DNA of 64,000 bases from Paraburkholderia silviterrae (lineage in GTDB: Bacteria > Pseudomonadota > Gammaproteobacteria > Burkholderiales > Burkholderiaceae): contig NZ_SMRP01000008.1 of assembly GCF_004353915.1 (NCBI RefSeq), positions 1 to 64,000 on the forward strand. The letters are read 5' to 3'. The position numbers and the translations under genes were made by a program. Shown here piece after piece: positions 1-8,366 of the stretch (its first letter is position 1; each line of letters opens with the position of its first letter). The notes beneath the pieces are model-generated. The model saw nothing but the letters and a program-made list of their open reading frames with translations. It had not been told where the DNA came from and ran no database searches.

Positions 1-1
1 C

Positions 2-961
2 CACGGCGACAAGGCGACGACGCTCACCGTGAGCCACCTCGCGCCGACCATCCCCGAGACCGTGTACTTCGTCTATCAGATGACGTTCGCGATCATCACG
101 CCGGCGCTCATTACCGGCGCGTTCGCCGACCGCATGAAGTTCTCGGCGATGCTCGTGTTCATGTCGTTGTGGTCGATCATCGTCTACTCGCCGATCGCGC
201 ACATGGTGTGGGAGCCGACCGGCTGGCTCGCGAGCGCAGGCATCCTCGACTTCGCGGGCGGCACGGTGGTGCACATCAACGCCGGCATCGCGGGTCTCGT
301 GTGCTGTCTCGTGCTCGGCAAGCGCGTGGGCTATGGCCGTGAAGCCATGGCGCCGCACAACCTCGTGCTCACGCTGATCGGCGCGGCCATGCTGTGGGTG
401 GGCTGGTTCGGCTTCAACGCGGGTTCGGCAGTCGCGGCAGACGGCCGTGCCGGCTTCGCGATGCTCACGACGCAAGTGGCCACCGCGTGCGCTGCGCTCG
501 GCTGGATGTTCGCGGAGTGGATCGCCAAGGGCAAGCCTTCGGTGCTCGGCATCGCCTCGGGCGCCGTGGCGGGTCTCGTGGCCGTGACGCCGGCATCGGG
601 TTTCGTCGGCGTGATGGGCGCGATCGTGATCGGCGTGGTTGCGGGCGTGGTCTGCTTCTGGTCGGCCACCTGGCTCAAGCACAAGTTCAACTACGACGAC
701 TCGCTCGACGCGTTCGGCGTGCACGGCATCGGCGGCATCATCGGCGCGCTCCTGACCGGCGTGTTCGCTGTGAAGGACATCGGCGGCGCGGACGGCAGCC
801 TCATCCTCCAGGCCAAGGGCGTGCTCACGACCCTCGTCTACAGCGGCGTGGTGAGCTTCATCCTGCTCAAGGTGATCGACATGGTGATGGGCCTGCGTGT
901 CTCCGAGGAGGAAGAGCGCGAAGGCCTCGACGTGGTGCTGCACGGCGAGCGCGTGGAGTAA
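2..961 (+). CDS. amtB: Ammonium transporter AmtB, 5' end missing
   Basis: Inner-membrane ammonium/ammonia channel. The frame is open to the left edge, so the N-terminal part (probably including the signal peptide) lies outside; about 319 codons remain. Both pore histidines of the Amt family appear recognisable: VVHINAGIAG near residue 90 and FGVHGIGGIIG near residue 238, the twin-His pair. The rest is a series of hydrophobic helices, ending in a short charged cytoplasmic tail (EEEEREGLDVVLHGE) where GlnK normally docks. It is followed by a strong terminator. glnK usually sits just upstream in this group, outside this window. Identification is firm. Confidence 0.95.
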   Translation, partial: HGDKATTLTVSHLAPTIPETVYFVYQMTFAIITPALITGAFADRMKFSAMLVFMSLWSIIVYSPIAHMVWEPTGWLASAGILDFAGGTVVHINAGIAGLVCCLVLGKRVGYGREAMAPHNLVLTLIGAAMLWVGWFGFNAGSAVAADGRAGFAMLTTQVATACAALGWMFAEWIAKGKPSVLGIASGAVAGLVAVTPASGFVGVMGAIVIGVVAGVVCFWSATWLKHKFNYDDSLDAFGVHGIGGIIGALLTGVFAVKDIGGADGSLILQAKGVLTTLVYSGVVSFILLKVIDMVMGLRVSEEEEREGLDVVLHGERVE

Positions 962-1077
962 TAAGCGTGACGCGCGCTGCGGCGCGCGGTTCACAGTGTG
1001 CTTCGAAGCGCATTGTGCAGGTTTGCAGCCAGTTTGAAGTGGCAAGCAGTAACGAGTAGCACGGAGTACAGCGACTT

Positions 1078-1109
1078 GGGCCCGCCTTTATGGCGGGCCC
1101 TTTCTTTTT
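1078..1109 (+). terminator. Rho-independent terminator after amtB
   Basis: A 9-bp perfect GC stem (GGGCCCGCC / GGCGGGCCC) with a 5-nt loop is followed directly by a T-rich tract TTTCTTTTT. It closes the amtB transcript. Confidence 0.85.
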
Positions 1110-1416
1110 CCGGGCACTGGCGCCGGGCTTGCGGGAATAAGCCCGATTTCGTCTGCGTTAGCTTCAGTGTCCCTTCTTTTCGTGTGTCTCCATTGCGCGG
1201 GACCACGCGCGCGGTCCAGAATGGATATTCGATATGGATCGTACGGGACGCCCCGGTCAGGGACGCCAGGCTGGGGAGCCGTAGCCGGGGCCGGTGGGAC
1301 GTCGAGTAACCCTATGGTCCGTAAGGGAAAAGCCGGCTTGCAACCGCTGCAATCGTCCCCAGATAAGCTCCCGGTTTTCCCTACCTCAATCAGCTTTTGT
1401 CTGCGAGTATTACCTT
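1110..1416. other. Intergenic region upstream of gshA
   Basis: About 300 bases between the amtB terminator and gshA. It should hold the gshA promoter, but I see no convincing -35/-10 pair. A short inverted repeat GGACC/GGTCC lies at 1200-1217. Open frames here have no recognisable product and are not called. Confidence 0.4.
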
Positions 1417-2706
1417 ATGGTCCCGCATCTGGTTACGGCGTTGAACGGTCCGCTCCTCGAGCTCGAGCAGCGCATCCTTGACGCGACGCCGTCCATCGAG
1501 CGCTGGTTCCGCCTCGAATGGCAGGAGCACACGCCGCCGTTCTACTGTTCTGTGGACCTGCGCAACGCCGGCTTCAAGCTCGCGCCGGTCGACACCAATC
1601 TCTTTCCCGGCGCCTTCAACTGCCTGCCGCAGGAAGTGCTGCCGCTCGCCGTGCAGGCCGCCATGGCGGCCATCGAAAAGATCTGCCCGGACGCCAAGAA
1701 CCTGCTCGTGATTCCCGAGATGCACACGCGCAACGCGTTCTATCTGGAGAATGTCGCGCGGCTCGCCACGATCATGCGCCAGGCCGGCCTGAATGTGCGC
1801 TTCGGCACGCTCGACGACACCATCGCCGGGCCGGTCACGATCTCGCTGGCGGATGGCCAGAAGATCGTGCTCGAGCCGCTCGAGCGCTCGCAGCGGCGCC
1901 TGGGTCTCAAGAACTTCGACCCGTGCTCGATCCTGCTGAACAACGACCTCTCGGGCGGCATTCCGCCGGTGCTCGAGAACCTGCACGAGCAATACCTGCT
2001 GCCGCCGCTGCACGCGGGCTGGGCGGTGCGCCGCAAGTCCACGCACTTCTCCTGCTATGACGACGTGGCAAAGAAGTTCGCGAAGATGGTCGGCGTCGAT
2101 CCGTGGATGATCAATCCGTACTTCGCACACGTGGAGGGCGTCGACTTCGAGGCGCGCACGGGCGAGGAGAAACTCGCCGCCGCCATCGACGCGGTGCTCA
2201 AGAAGATCGCGAAGAAGTATCGCGAGTACGGCATCACCGAAAAGCCCTACGTGGTCATCAAGTCCGACGCCGGCACGGACGGCCGTGGCGTGATGACGGT
2301 GCACGACGCCTCCGAAGTCGCCGCGCTCACGAAGCGCGAACGTGCGAAGATGTCGGCCACGAAGGACGGGCTGGAGATGCGCGACGTGATCGTGCAGGAG
2401 GGCGTCTACACGTTCGAGCATATCGGCGACGAAGTGGCCGAGCCGGTCGTCTACATGATCGACCGCTACGTGGTGGGCGGCTTCTACCGCGCGCACGGCA
2501 GCCGCGAGCGCGACCAGAACCTGAACGCGCCGGGCATGCACTACGTGCCGCTCGGCTTCGAGCACACGGCGCTGCCGGACACGCGCGCGAAGCCAGGCGC
2601 CGCGCCGCCCAACCGCTTCTACATGTACGGCGTGGTCGCGCGTCTCGGGCTGCTGGCGGCGTCGGTCGAGCTGGAGAAGACCGACCCCGAGGCGATCCAG
2701 GTGTAA
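1417..2706 (+). CDS. gshA: Glutamate-cysteine ligase (proteobacterial GshA-type)
   Basis: Catalyses the first, ATP-dependent step of glutathione synthesis, joining L-glutamate and L-cysteine in the cytoplasm. The 429-residue protein belongs to the glutamate-cysteine ligase class found in Burkholderia and acidithiobacilli rather than the E. coli GshA class; I base this on overall sequence character (start MVPHLVTALNGPLLELEQ, internal KSDAGTDGRGVMTV ATP-grasp-like segment near residue 290). The start at ATG 1417 is chosen because the upstream extension in the same frame is arginine/cysteine rich and unlike coding sequence. gshB follows 103 bases downstream on the same strand, making a two-gene glutathione unit. 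Confidence 0.93.
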   Translation: MVPHLVTALNGPLLELEQRILDATPSIERWFRLEWQEHTPPFYCSVDLRNAGFKLAPVDTNLFPGAFNCLPQEVLPLAVQAAMAAIEKICPDAKNLLVIPEMHTRNAFYLENVARLATIMRQAGLNVRFGTLDDTIAGPVTISLADGQKIVLEPLERSQRRLGLKNFDPCSILLNNDLSGGIPPVLENLHEQYLLPPLHAGWAVRRKSTHFSCYDDVAKKFAKMVGVDPWMINPYFAHVEGVDFEARTGEEKLAAAIDAVLKKIAKKYREYGITEKPYVVIKSDAGTDGRGVMTVHDASEVAALTKRERAKMSATKDGLEMRDVIVQEGVYTFEHIGDEVAEPVVYMIDRYVVGGFYRAHGSRERDQNLNAPGMHYVPLGFEHTALPDTRAKPGAAPPNRFYMYGVVARLGLLAASVELEKTDPEAIQV

Positions 2707-2809
2707 GCCGCGCGCGCACCGCTTTTCGCACAATTCAACGCAGCGCCCGCCCCGAGCGGGCGTTGCCGTCATAACACCAGGCATCCAGCAGGGACAAGGC
2801 AGGGACGAT

Positions 2810-3763
2810 ATGGACATTCTCTTCATCGCCGATCCGCTCGAGCGGTTCAAGATCTACAAGGACTCGACCTACGCGATGATGGCCGAGGCCGCGAAGCGCG
2901 GCCACACGCTGTTCGCGTGCGAGCCGCAGCATCTGGCCTGGGTGAGCCGGCGCGTCGAGGCCGACGTGCGGCGCTTCGAGATCGTCGGCGACACGGCGGA
3001 CCTGCATCGCGAGACCTGGTTCAAGGCCACGCCCGACGCACGCGAGCTCACCGGCTTCGACGCGGTCATCATGCGCAAGGACCCGCCGTTCGACATGGAG
3101 TACGTCACCTCCACGTGGCTGCTCGAAATCGCCGAGCGCGCGGGCGCGAAGATCTTCAACAAGCCCCAGTCGATTCGCGATCACTCGGAAAAGCTCGCCA
3201 TCGGCGAATTTCCGCAGTTCGTCGCGCCCACGCTCGTCACGCGCAGCGCGGCGCGCCTGCGCAAGTTCCACGAAGAGCACAAGGACGTGATCCTCAAGCC
3301 GCTCGACGGCATGGGCGGCATGGGCGTGTTCCGCGTGAAGGCGGACGGCATGAACCTCGGCTCGATCATCGAGATGCTGAGCCACGACGGCGCGCGCAGC
3401 GTGATGGCGCAGAAGTTCATCCCCGAGATCAAGGAGGGCGACAAGCGCATCTTGCTGATCGGCGGCGAGCCGGTGCCGTATTCGCTCGCGCGCATTCCGC
3501 AGGGCAACGAGGTGCGCGGCAACCTGGCGGCGGGCGGGCTGGGCGTCGCGCAGCCGCTCACCGCGCGTGACCTGGAGATCGCGAGAGCCCTCGGGCCGAC
3601 GCTCGCGGCACGCGGCCTGCTGCTCGTGGGGCTCGATGCGATCGGCGACTGGCTCACCGAGGTCAACGTCACGAGCCCGACGTGCTTTCGCGAGATCATG
3701 GAGCAGACCGGCTTCGACGTGGCGGCGATGTTCGTCGACGCGCTGGAGCGCGCGGCGGCCTGA
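2810..3763 (+). CDS. gshB: Glutathione synthetase
   Basis: Adds glycine to gamma-glutamylcysteine using ATP, the last step of glutathione synthesis. At 317 residues it is the usual size for bacterial GshB. The start MDILFIADPLERFKIYKDS is typical; an ATP-grasp fold is indicated by KPLDGMGGMGVFRV (about residues 164-177), the EIKEGDKRILLIGGEP block (about 206-221) and the C-terminal VGLDAIGDWLTEVNVTSPT metal/substrate segment. It follows gshA and precedes the PTS genes after a 400-base gap. A hairpin lies 20 bases after its stop. Confidence 0.96.
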   Translation: MDILFIADPLERFKIYKDSTYAMMAEAAKRGHTLFACEPQHLAWVSRRVEADVRRFEIVGDTADLHRETWFKATPDARELTGFDAVIMRKDPPFDMEYVTSTWLLEIAERAGAKIFNKPQSIRDHSEKLAIGEFPQFVAPTLVTRSAARLRKFHEEHKDVILKPLDGMGGMGVFRVKADGMNLGSIIEMLSHDGARSVMAQKFIPEIKEGDKRILLIGGEPVPYSLARIPQGNEVRGNLAAGGLGVAQPLTARDLEIARALGPTLAARGLLLVGLDAIGDWLTEVNVTSPTCFREIMEQTGFDVAAMFVDALERAAA

Positions 3764-3783
3764 GCGCCGCGGGGTGGAGGGTG

Positions 3784-3819
3784 GGCTCGAATCACGCCTT
3801 GCCACACTTGATTCGAGCC
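3784..3819 (+). terminator. Long hairpin downstream of gshB, possible terminator
   Basis: Perfect 11-bp inverted repeat GGCTCGAATCA / TGATTCGAGCC separated by 14 bases, starting 20 bases after the gshB stop. No T tract follows, so it may act as an mRNA 3'-end stabiliser or a weak or Rho-assisted terminator rather than a classical one. Confidence 0.45.
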
Positions 3820-4167
3820 GCTGCGGCGGCATTTAGCCGATGTGAAGGCGCAAATCCAGTGAGCAAATTCGCATGGTCTGCGCGAAAATGACCCTGCTAC
3901 AATGCCGCGAGCCCGCGTTCCGGGCTGGCTGTCCGGCTTGCCGGAATGGCCGCGCGGCGCGTGTTCCGACCCTGCTGGCCCACGGCTGGCCGCAGGCTCG
4001 GCGCTGCCGGACGCGATCGATGGGTTCGGCACCGGCCGGGAAGGTCCCGGCATCAACTGAAGCCGCTATTTGCAGTCAGGCTGAAATGAAACTACCCCCA
4101 CACGCCCTTTGGTCGCTGCGCCCCGAGCGGGTGTCGGCACTCCTGGGACGGCCCGGCGAGTACTGAC
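3820..4167. other. Intergenic region between gshB and the EIIA gene
   Basis: About 350 bases with no supportable gene. A possible -10 box TACAAT lies at 3898-3903, with no clear -35. A 97-codon open frame crossing this stretch looks like a GC-rich artefact and is not called. Confidence 0.35.
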
Positions 4168-4713
4168 ATGGCAGGAATTCTGATCATCGCCCACGCACCG
4201 CTCGCCACCGCGCTGCGCGAGTGCATCGCCCATATCTACGGCGGCTGCCCTGCGCGCATCGGCGCGCTCGACGTGCTGCCCGATAGCGATCCCGTCGAAG
4301 TGGTTAACCAGGCCACGGCCGAAATCGAGCGTCTGCGCGAGGAGAACGGCGCGCTCGTGCTCACCGACATGTTCGGCGCCACGCCTTCGAATATCGCCGC
4401 CCGGCTCGCTACCGTGCCGCAGGTGCGCGTGCTGGCGGGCGTCAATCTGCCGATGCTCGTGCGCGCAGTCTGCTACCGCACGACGCCGCTCGACGTGTTG
4501 GTGGAAAAGGCGCTCGCAGGCGCGAGCAAGGGCGTTCAGGCGATCGGGCCGAGCACGCCGGCACCCGCCGAATGCGCTTGCGCGCCCACGCCGTGCGCCG
4601 AGGCGGCCGCCGATGCCGTGGCCAAGGCCGCAGCAGGCGCGGCGGGCGGGGTGGAGAGCGGCCAGGCCGCGGCCCTGCCGCTTGGCGCACTCAAGCCCGC
4701 TGGCGCGGCCTGA
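4168..4713 (+). CDS. PTS EIIA component, mannose/fructose superfamily
   Basis: Cytoplasmic phosphocarrier of the EIIA-Man fold, 181 residues. The phosphorylatable histidine is expected at His9 in the opening strand (MAGILIIAHAPLA), and LTDMFGATPSN near residues 65-75 is the typical second motif. Residues after about 125 form an Ala/Cys-rich tail with no clear domain, unusual for the family. It precedes ptsH and ptsI, and no EIIB/EIIC permease is encoded nearby, so a regulatory rather than transport role is likely (inference). Substrate-naming as 'fructose' by pipelines should not be taken literally. Confidence 0.88.
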   Translation: MAGILIIAHAPLATALRECIAHIYGGCPARIGALDVLPDSDPVEVVNQATAEIERLREENGALVLTDMFGATPSNIAARLATVPQVRVLAGVNLPMLVRAVCYRTTPLDVLVEKALAGASKGVQAIGPSTPAPAECACAPTPCAEAAADAVAKAAAGAAGGVESGQAAALPLGALKPAGAA

Positions 4714-4742
4714 GTGGGCACTGAGCGGTCGCTGAGTGGGCC
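4710..4742 (+). repeat. Degenerate 11-bp tandem repeat, three copies, over the EIIA stop codon
   Basis: CTGAGTGGGCA, CTGAGCGGTCG and CTGAGTGGGCC follow each other without gaps; the first copy contains the TGA stop of the EIIA gene. Copies 1 and 3 differ at one base. Confidence 0.6.
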
Positions 4743-4940
4743 AAGCCGACGCATTGGCGGAGCGCGGCGATTTCACCGCCCGCGGATGCGCACAACGCCC
4801 TCGTACCGTAAAACGAACCGTTTGTATCACCGGCATCATCAACGCATCGACGCGGATGGACACGCAGCGCGCGTGTCCCGCGCGCGCGACGCACAATCAC
4901 TGAGCATCACATCAACACACTGCGCCTGGATCGACGAACT

Positions 4941-5210
4941 ATGCTGCAACAAGAAACGACCATCGTGAACAAACTCGGCCTGCATGCGCGTGCGTCGGCG
5001 AAGCTGACGCAGCTGGCGGGCAACTATCAGTCGGAAATCTGGATGAGCCGCAATGGTCGCCGGATCAACGCCAAGAGCATCATGGGCGTGATGATGCTGG
5101 CGGCAGGCATCGGCAGCACGGTGCTGATCGAAACCGAAGGCCCGGACGAAGGCGACGCCATGAGCGCGCTGCTCAAGCTCATCGCCGACAAGTTCGGCGA
5201 AGGCCAGTGA
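4941..5210 (+). CDS. ptsH: Phosphocarrier protein HPr
   Basis: General PTS phosphocarrier, 89 residues. His15 lies in KLGLHARASAK, the site phosphorylated by Enzyme I, and Ser46 lies in INAKSIMGVMML, the site used by HPr kinase/phosphorylase. Both residues are at the classical positions, which matches the hprK gene at the right edge of the window. It lies between the EIIA gene and ptsI, so it most likely relays phosphate from EI to that EIIA. Confidence 0.97.
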   Translation: MLQQETTIVNKLGLHARASAKLTQLAGNYQSEIWMSRNGRRINAKSIMGVMMLAAGIGSTVLIETEGPDEGDAMSALLKLIADKFGEGQ

Positions 5211-5320
5211 GCTTCGCGCTTCGGCGCGCGAGGCTCGCGCGGCGCTTGCCGCCGGCCTGACGCTTATTTGCCGTTACCGACGGCTGCCGCGGCATCGACT
5301 GCCGCGCCCGAACTCCATGA

Positions 5321-5344
5321 CGCCGCGCTCGCCCGCGGCGTTTT
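5321..5344 (+). terminator. Probable terminator between ptsH and ptsI
   Basis: A 7-bp all-GC stem CGCCGCG/CGCGGCG with a 6-base loop is followed by TTTT. It would end or attenuate ptsH transcripts, leaving ptsI partly dependent on its own promoter. Confidence 0.5.
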
Positions 5345-5472
5345 CATTGCTGGATGCCGGGCGCGAGGCGTAAGGCGCAGTGCGGCGGCGCGAAAGCTCG
5401 CAATCCCTTATGGCAAGGGCCATCGGGCAACTATGGAGCAACCTCGGAGCAACTTCGCAGCGCTGCGGAATT

Positions 5473-5478
5473 TATAAT
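5473..5478 (+). promoter_or_regulatory. Candidate -10 element of a ptsI promoter
   Basis: A perfect TATAAT lies 69 bases before the chosen ptsI start and after the terminator-like hairpin. No good -35 box is seen at the expected distance, so the call is tentative. Confidence 0.4.
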
Positions 5479-5547
5479 GAAGCCCGGGGTCTGAGAGAGC
5501 GCATTGCAGCGGTTTGCCGCGGCATCACATAACCAGAGGAGGTGCGC

Positions 5548-7287
5548 GTGCCGTTCACGCTGCATGGAATTCCCGTATCACGCGGTATTGCCATCGGGCG
5601 AGCGTATCTGATCGCCCCGGCTGCGCTCGACGTCGACCATTATTTGATCGAGCCGCCGCAGATCGAAGGCGAAATCGAGCGCTTTCGCGCCGGGCTTGCG
5701 CTCGTCGAGCAGGAGCTCGATACGCTGCGCGCCGACCTCGCCGCCGACGCGCCCACCGAAATGGGCGCCTTTATCGACGTGCACCTCATGATCCTGAAAG
5801 ACGTCATGCTCGTTCAGGAGACCATCGACCTCATCCGCACGCGCCGCTTTAACGTGGAATGGGCGCTCACCGAGCAGCTCGAGCGCCTCACGCGCCACTT
5901 CGACGACATCGAGGACGCCTACCTGCGCGAGCGCAAGGCCGACATCGAGCAAGTGGTCGAGCGCGTGCTGAAGGCGCTCGTGGGCGCCTCGCCTGCGACG
6001 CTGCACGGCGGCTGCGACGAGATGATCGTGGTCGCGCACGACATCGCGCCCGCCGACATGCTGCAGTTCAAGGGGCAGACGTTTCAGGGCTTCGTCACCG
6101 ATCTGGGCGGGCGCACCTCGCACACGGCGATCGTCGCGCGCAGTCTCGGCATTCCGGCCGCCGTGGGCGTGCAGCAGGCGAGCGCGCTGATTCGCCAGGA
6201 CGACCTCATCATCGTCGATGGCGACCACGGCGTCGTGATCGTCGACCCCGCGCCCATCGTGCTCGAGGAGTACACCTACCGCCAAAGCGAGATGGCGCTC
6301 GAGCGGCGCAAGCTGCAGCGCCTGAAGTTCTCGCCCACGCAAACATTGTGCGGTGCGAAGATCCAGCTCTACGCGAACATCGAGCTGCCCGAGGACGCCC
6401 AGGCGGCGCTCGACGCGGGCGCGACGGGCGTGGGCCTGTTTCGCACCGAGTTCCTGTTCATGAACCACAAGGACCAGTTGCCGGAGGAGGAAGAGCAGTT
6501 CGCCGCCTATCGCCGCGCAGCCGAGCTGATGAACGGGCTGCCCGTGACGATCCGCACGATCGACGTGGGCGCGGACAAGCCGCTCGACTCGATGAGCAGC
6601 GGCGACGGCTACGAAACCGCCGCCAACCCGGCGCTCGGCCTGCGCGCGATCCGCTGGAGTCTTTCCGAGCCGCAGATGTTCCTCACGCAGTTGCGCGCGA
6701 TCCTGCGCGCGTCGGCGTTCGGCACGGTCAAGATCCTGATCCCGATGCTCGCGCACGCGCAGCAGATCGACCAGACGCTCGACCTGATTCGCGAAGCCAA
6801 GCGCCAGCTCGACGACGCGGGGCTCGCGTACGACCCGAACGTGCAGGTGGGCGCGATGATCGAGATCCCGGCGGCGGCGCTCGCGCTGCCGATGTTCCTG
6901 CGGCGCCTCGATTTCCTCTCGATCGGCACCAACGACCTGATCCAGTACACGCTCGCGATCGACCGCGCCGACAACGCCGTGGCCGATCTCTACGACCCGC
7001 TGCATCCGGCCGTGCTGCAGTTGATCTCGCATACGCTGCGCGAGGCGAAGCGCGTGGGCGTGCCGGTTTCGGTGTGCGGGGAGATGGCGGGCGATCCGCA
7101 GCTCACGCGCTTGCTGCTCGGCATGGGGCTCACCGAATTCTCGATGCATCCGAGCCAGTTGCTGGTGGTGAAGCAGGAGATCCTGCGCTCGCAACTCAAG
7201 GCGCTGGACAAGCCCGTGGCCGACGTGCTGGCCGCCTATGAGCCCGAGGAGCTGGAGGCGGCGCTCGGGCGGCTCGCGCACGCGTAG
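5548..7287 (+). CDS. ptsI: PTS Enzyme I (phosphoenolpyruvate-protein phosphotransferase)
   Basis: Transfers phosphate from PEP to HPr. About 579 residues, normal for Enzyme I: N-terminal HPr-binding domain, swivelling His domain with GGRTSHTAIVARSLG (phospho-His near residue 192), and the C-terminal PEP-binding barrel with RTEFLFMN, SIGTNDLIQYTLA and a catalytic Cys in VSVCGEMAGD. I choose GTG 5548 rather than GTG 5542 because AGGAGG at 5537-5542 makes a good ribosome site 5 bases before 5548, and the earlier GTG overlaps that site. A -10 element and a terminator separate it from ptsH. Confidence 0.95.
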   Translation: MPFTLHGIPVSRGIAIGRAYLIAPAALDVDHYLIEPPQIEGEIERFRAGLALVEQELDTLRADLAADAPTEMGAFIDVHLMILKDVMLVQETIDLIRTRRFNVEWALTEQLERLTRHFDDIEDAYLRERKADIEQVVERVLKALVGASPATLHGGCDEMIVVAHDIAPADMLQFKGQTFQGFVTDLGGRTSHTAIVARSLGIPAAVGVQQASALIRQDDLIIVDGDHGVVIVDPAPIVLEEYTYRQSEMALERRKLQRLKFSPTQTLCGAKIQLYANIELPEDAQAALDAGATGVGLFRTEFLFMNHKDQLPEEEEQFAAYRRAAELMNGLPVTIRTIDVGADKPLDSMSSGDGYETAANPALGLRAIRWSLSEPQMFLTQLRAILRASAFGTVKILIPMLAHAQQIDQTLDLIREAKRQLDDAGLAYDPNVQVGAMIEIPAAALALPMFLRRLDFLSIGTNDLIQYTLAIDRADNAVADLYDPLHPAVLQLISHTLREAKRVGVPVSVCGEMAGDPQLTRLLLGMGLTEFSMHPSQLLVVKQEILRSQLKALDKPVADVLAAYEPEELEAALGRLAHA

Positions 7288-7342
7288 CGGGCTGTATCTA
7301 GCGTTTGCAAGCGCGGCAGGCGGCTTGCAACGATCGACAAGA

Positions 7343-7375
7343 AAAAGCCCCGGTGCGAACTGCACCGGGGCTTTT
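7343..7375. terminator. Bidirectional terminator between ptsI and moeB-like gene
   Basis: Near-perfect palindrome AAAAGCCCCGGTGC / GCACCGGGGCTTTT with a 5-base loop, sitting between two convergent genes. A/T runs on both flanks allow termination in both directions. Confidence 0.88.
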
Positions 7376-7399
7376 CACCATCTGGCGCCTGTAACGCGC

Positions 7400-8155
7400 T
7401 CAGGCGTGCCGCTCGCCGCAGACCGGGCAATCGGGCTGACGCGCCACGCGCATGGTGTTCCATTCCATGCGCAGCGAATCGAGCATCATCAGCCGGCCGA
7501 CCAGCGGTGTGCCGATGCCGCCGATCACGCGCAGCGCCTCGGCGGCCTGCATCGCGCCGATGATGCCCACCGTGGGCGCGAAAACACCCATCGTCGCGCA
7601 CGCCACTTCCTCGAAGGGCTGATCCTCGGGGAACACGCAGGCGTAGCAGGGCGAGGCCGCGTCGCGGAAATCGAAGGTGCTGATCTGCCCGTCGAAGCGC
7701 AGCGCCGCGCCCGAGACGAGTGGCACGCCGTGCCTCACGCACGCGCGGTTGATGGCGTGGCGCGTGGCGAAGTTGTCGGTGCAGTCGAGCACGACGCTTG
7801 CGCCCGGCACGTGTGCGTCGAGCCATGCATCGTCGATGCGAGCCTGCACGGCGTTGACCTTCACCTCGGGATTCAGGCGTGCGATCGCGGCGCGGCCCGA
7901 CTCGACCTTCGCGTGACCCACCGACGCCGTCTCGTGCATGATCTGCCGCTGCAGGTTGGTGAGGTCGACGGTGTCGTTGTCCACGAGGGTGAGCGTGCCC
8001 ACGCCCGAGGCCGCGAGATACATGGCCGCGGGCGAGCCGAGGCCGCCCGCGCCGATCACGAGCGCATGCGCGTCGAGAAAGCGCTGCTGCGCCTCAATGC
8101 CGATCTCGTCGACGAGGATATGGCGGGAATAGCGGAGGAGTTGGTCGTCGTTCAT
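7400..8155 (-). CDS. HesA/MoeB/ThiF family adenylyltransferase
   Basis: E1-like enzyme that adenylates the C-terminal Gly-Gly of a small sulfur carrier such as MoaD or ThiS; 251 residues. It carries the nucleotide-binding GAGGLGSPAA (about residues 34-43), the DNDTVDLTNLQRQ segment and an acceptor-side CTDN motif. Two Cys pairs (CYAC near 171 and CPVC near the C-terminus) fit the structural zinc site of MoeB. The start MNDDQLLRYSRHILVDEIG is the family start. The true partner (molybdopterin or thiamine) cannot be fixed here, as no moa or thi gene is adjacent. It lies downstream of ctpA on the same strand. Confidence 0.9.
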   Translation of the reverse strand: MNDDQLLRYSRHILVDEIGIEAQQRFLDAHALVIGAGGLGSPAAMYLAASGVGTLTLVDNDTVDLTNLQRQIMHETASVGHAKVESGRAAIARLNPEVKVNAVQARIDDAWLDAHVPGASVVLDCTDNFATRHAINRACVRHGVPLVSGAALRFDGQISTFDFRDAASPCYACVFPEDQPFEEVACATMGVFAPTVGIIGAMQAAEALRVIGGIGTPLVGRLMMLDSLRMEWNTMRVARQPDCPVCGERHA

Positions 8156-8366
8156 CGCGATGCCCACGGGGCTTGGGCGCTGCGATGGGCGTAAGAGCCG
8201 TGACGCGCGCCGTGAGTACAGAGTGCTTATTGTACTGGCGCGGGGAGCTTCGTTCTCGCGGCCCACGTTGGGCGGGCCGCGAGACGGGTGAGGGCGAGGC
8301 GGCTGACTGCAAACCGCGAGCAAGCGACGGGCAAGCTGCGCTCAGGCAGCTTGCCGGGTGCCCGCG

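Noticed and set aside
5578..7365. 595-codon minus-strand frame over ptsI
   Set aside because: Shadow of Enzyme I; Arg/His-rich with no domain.
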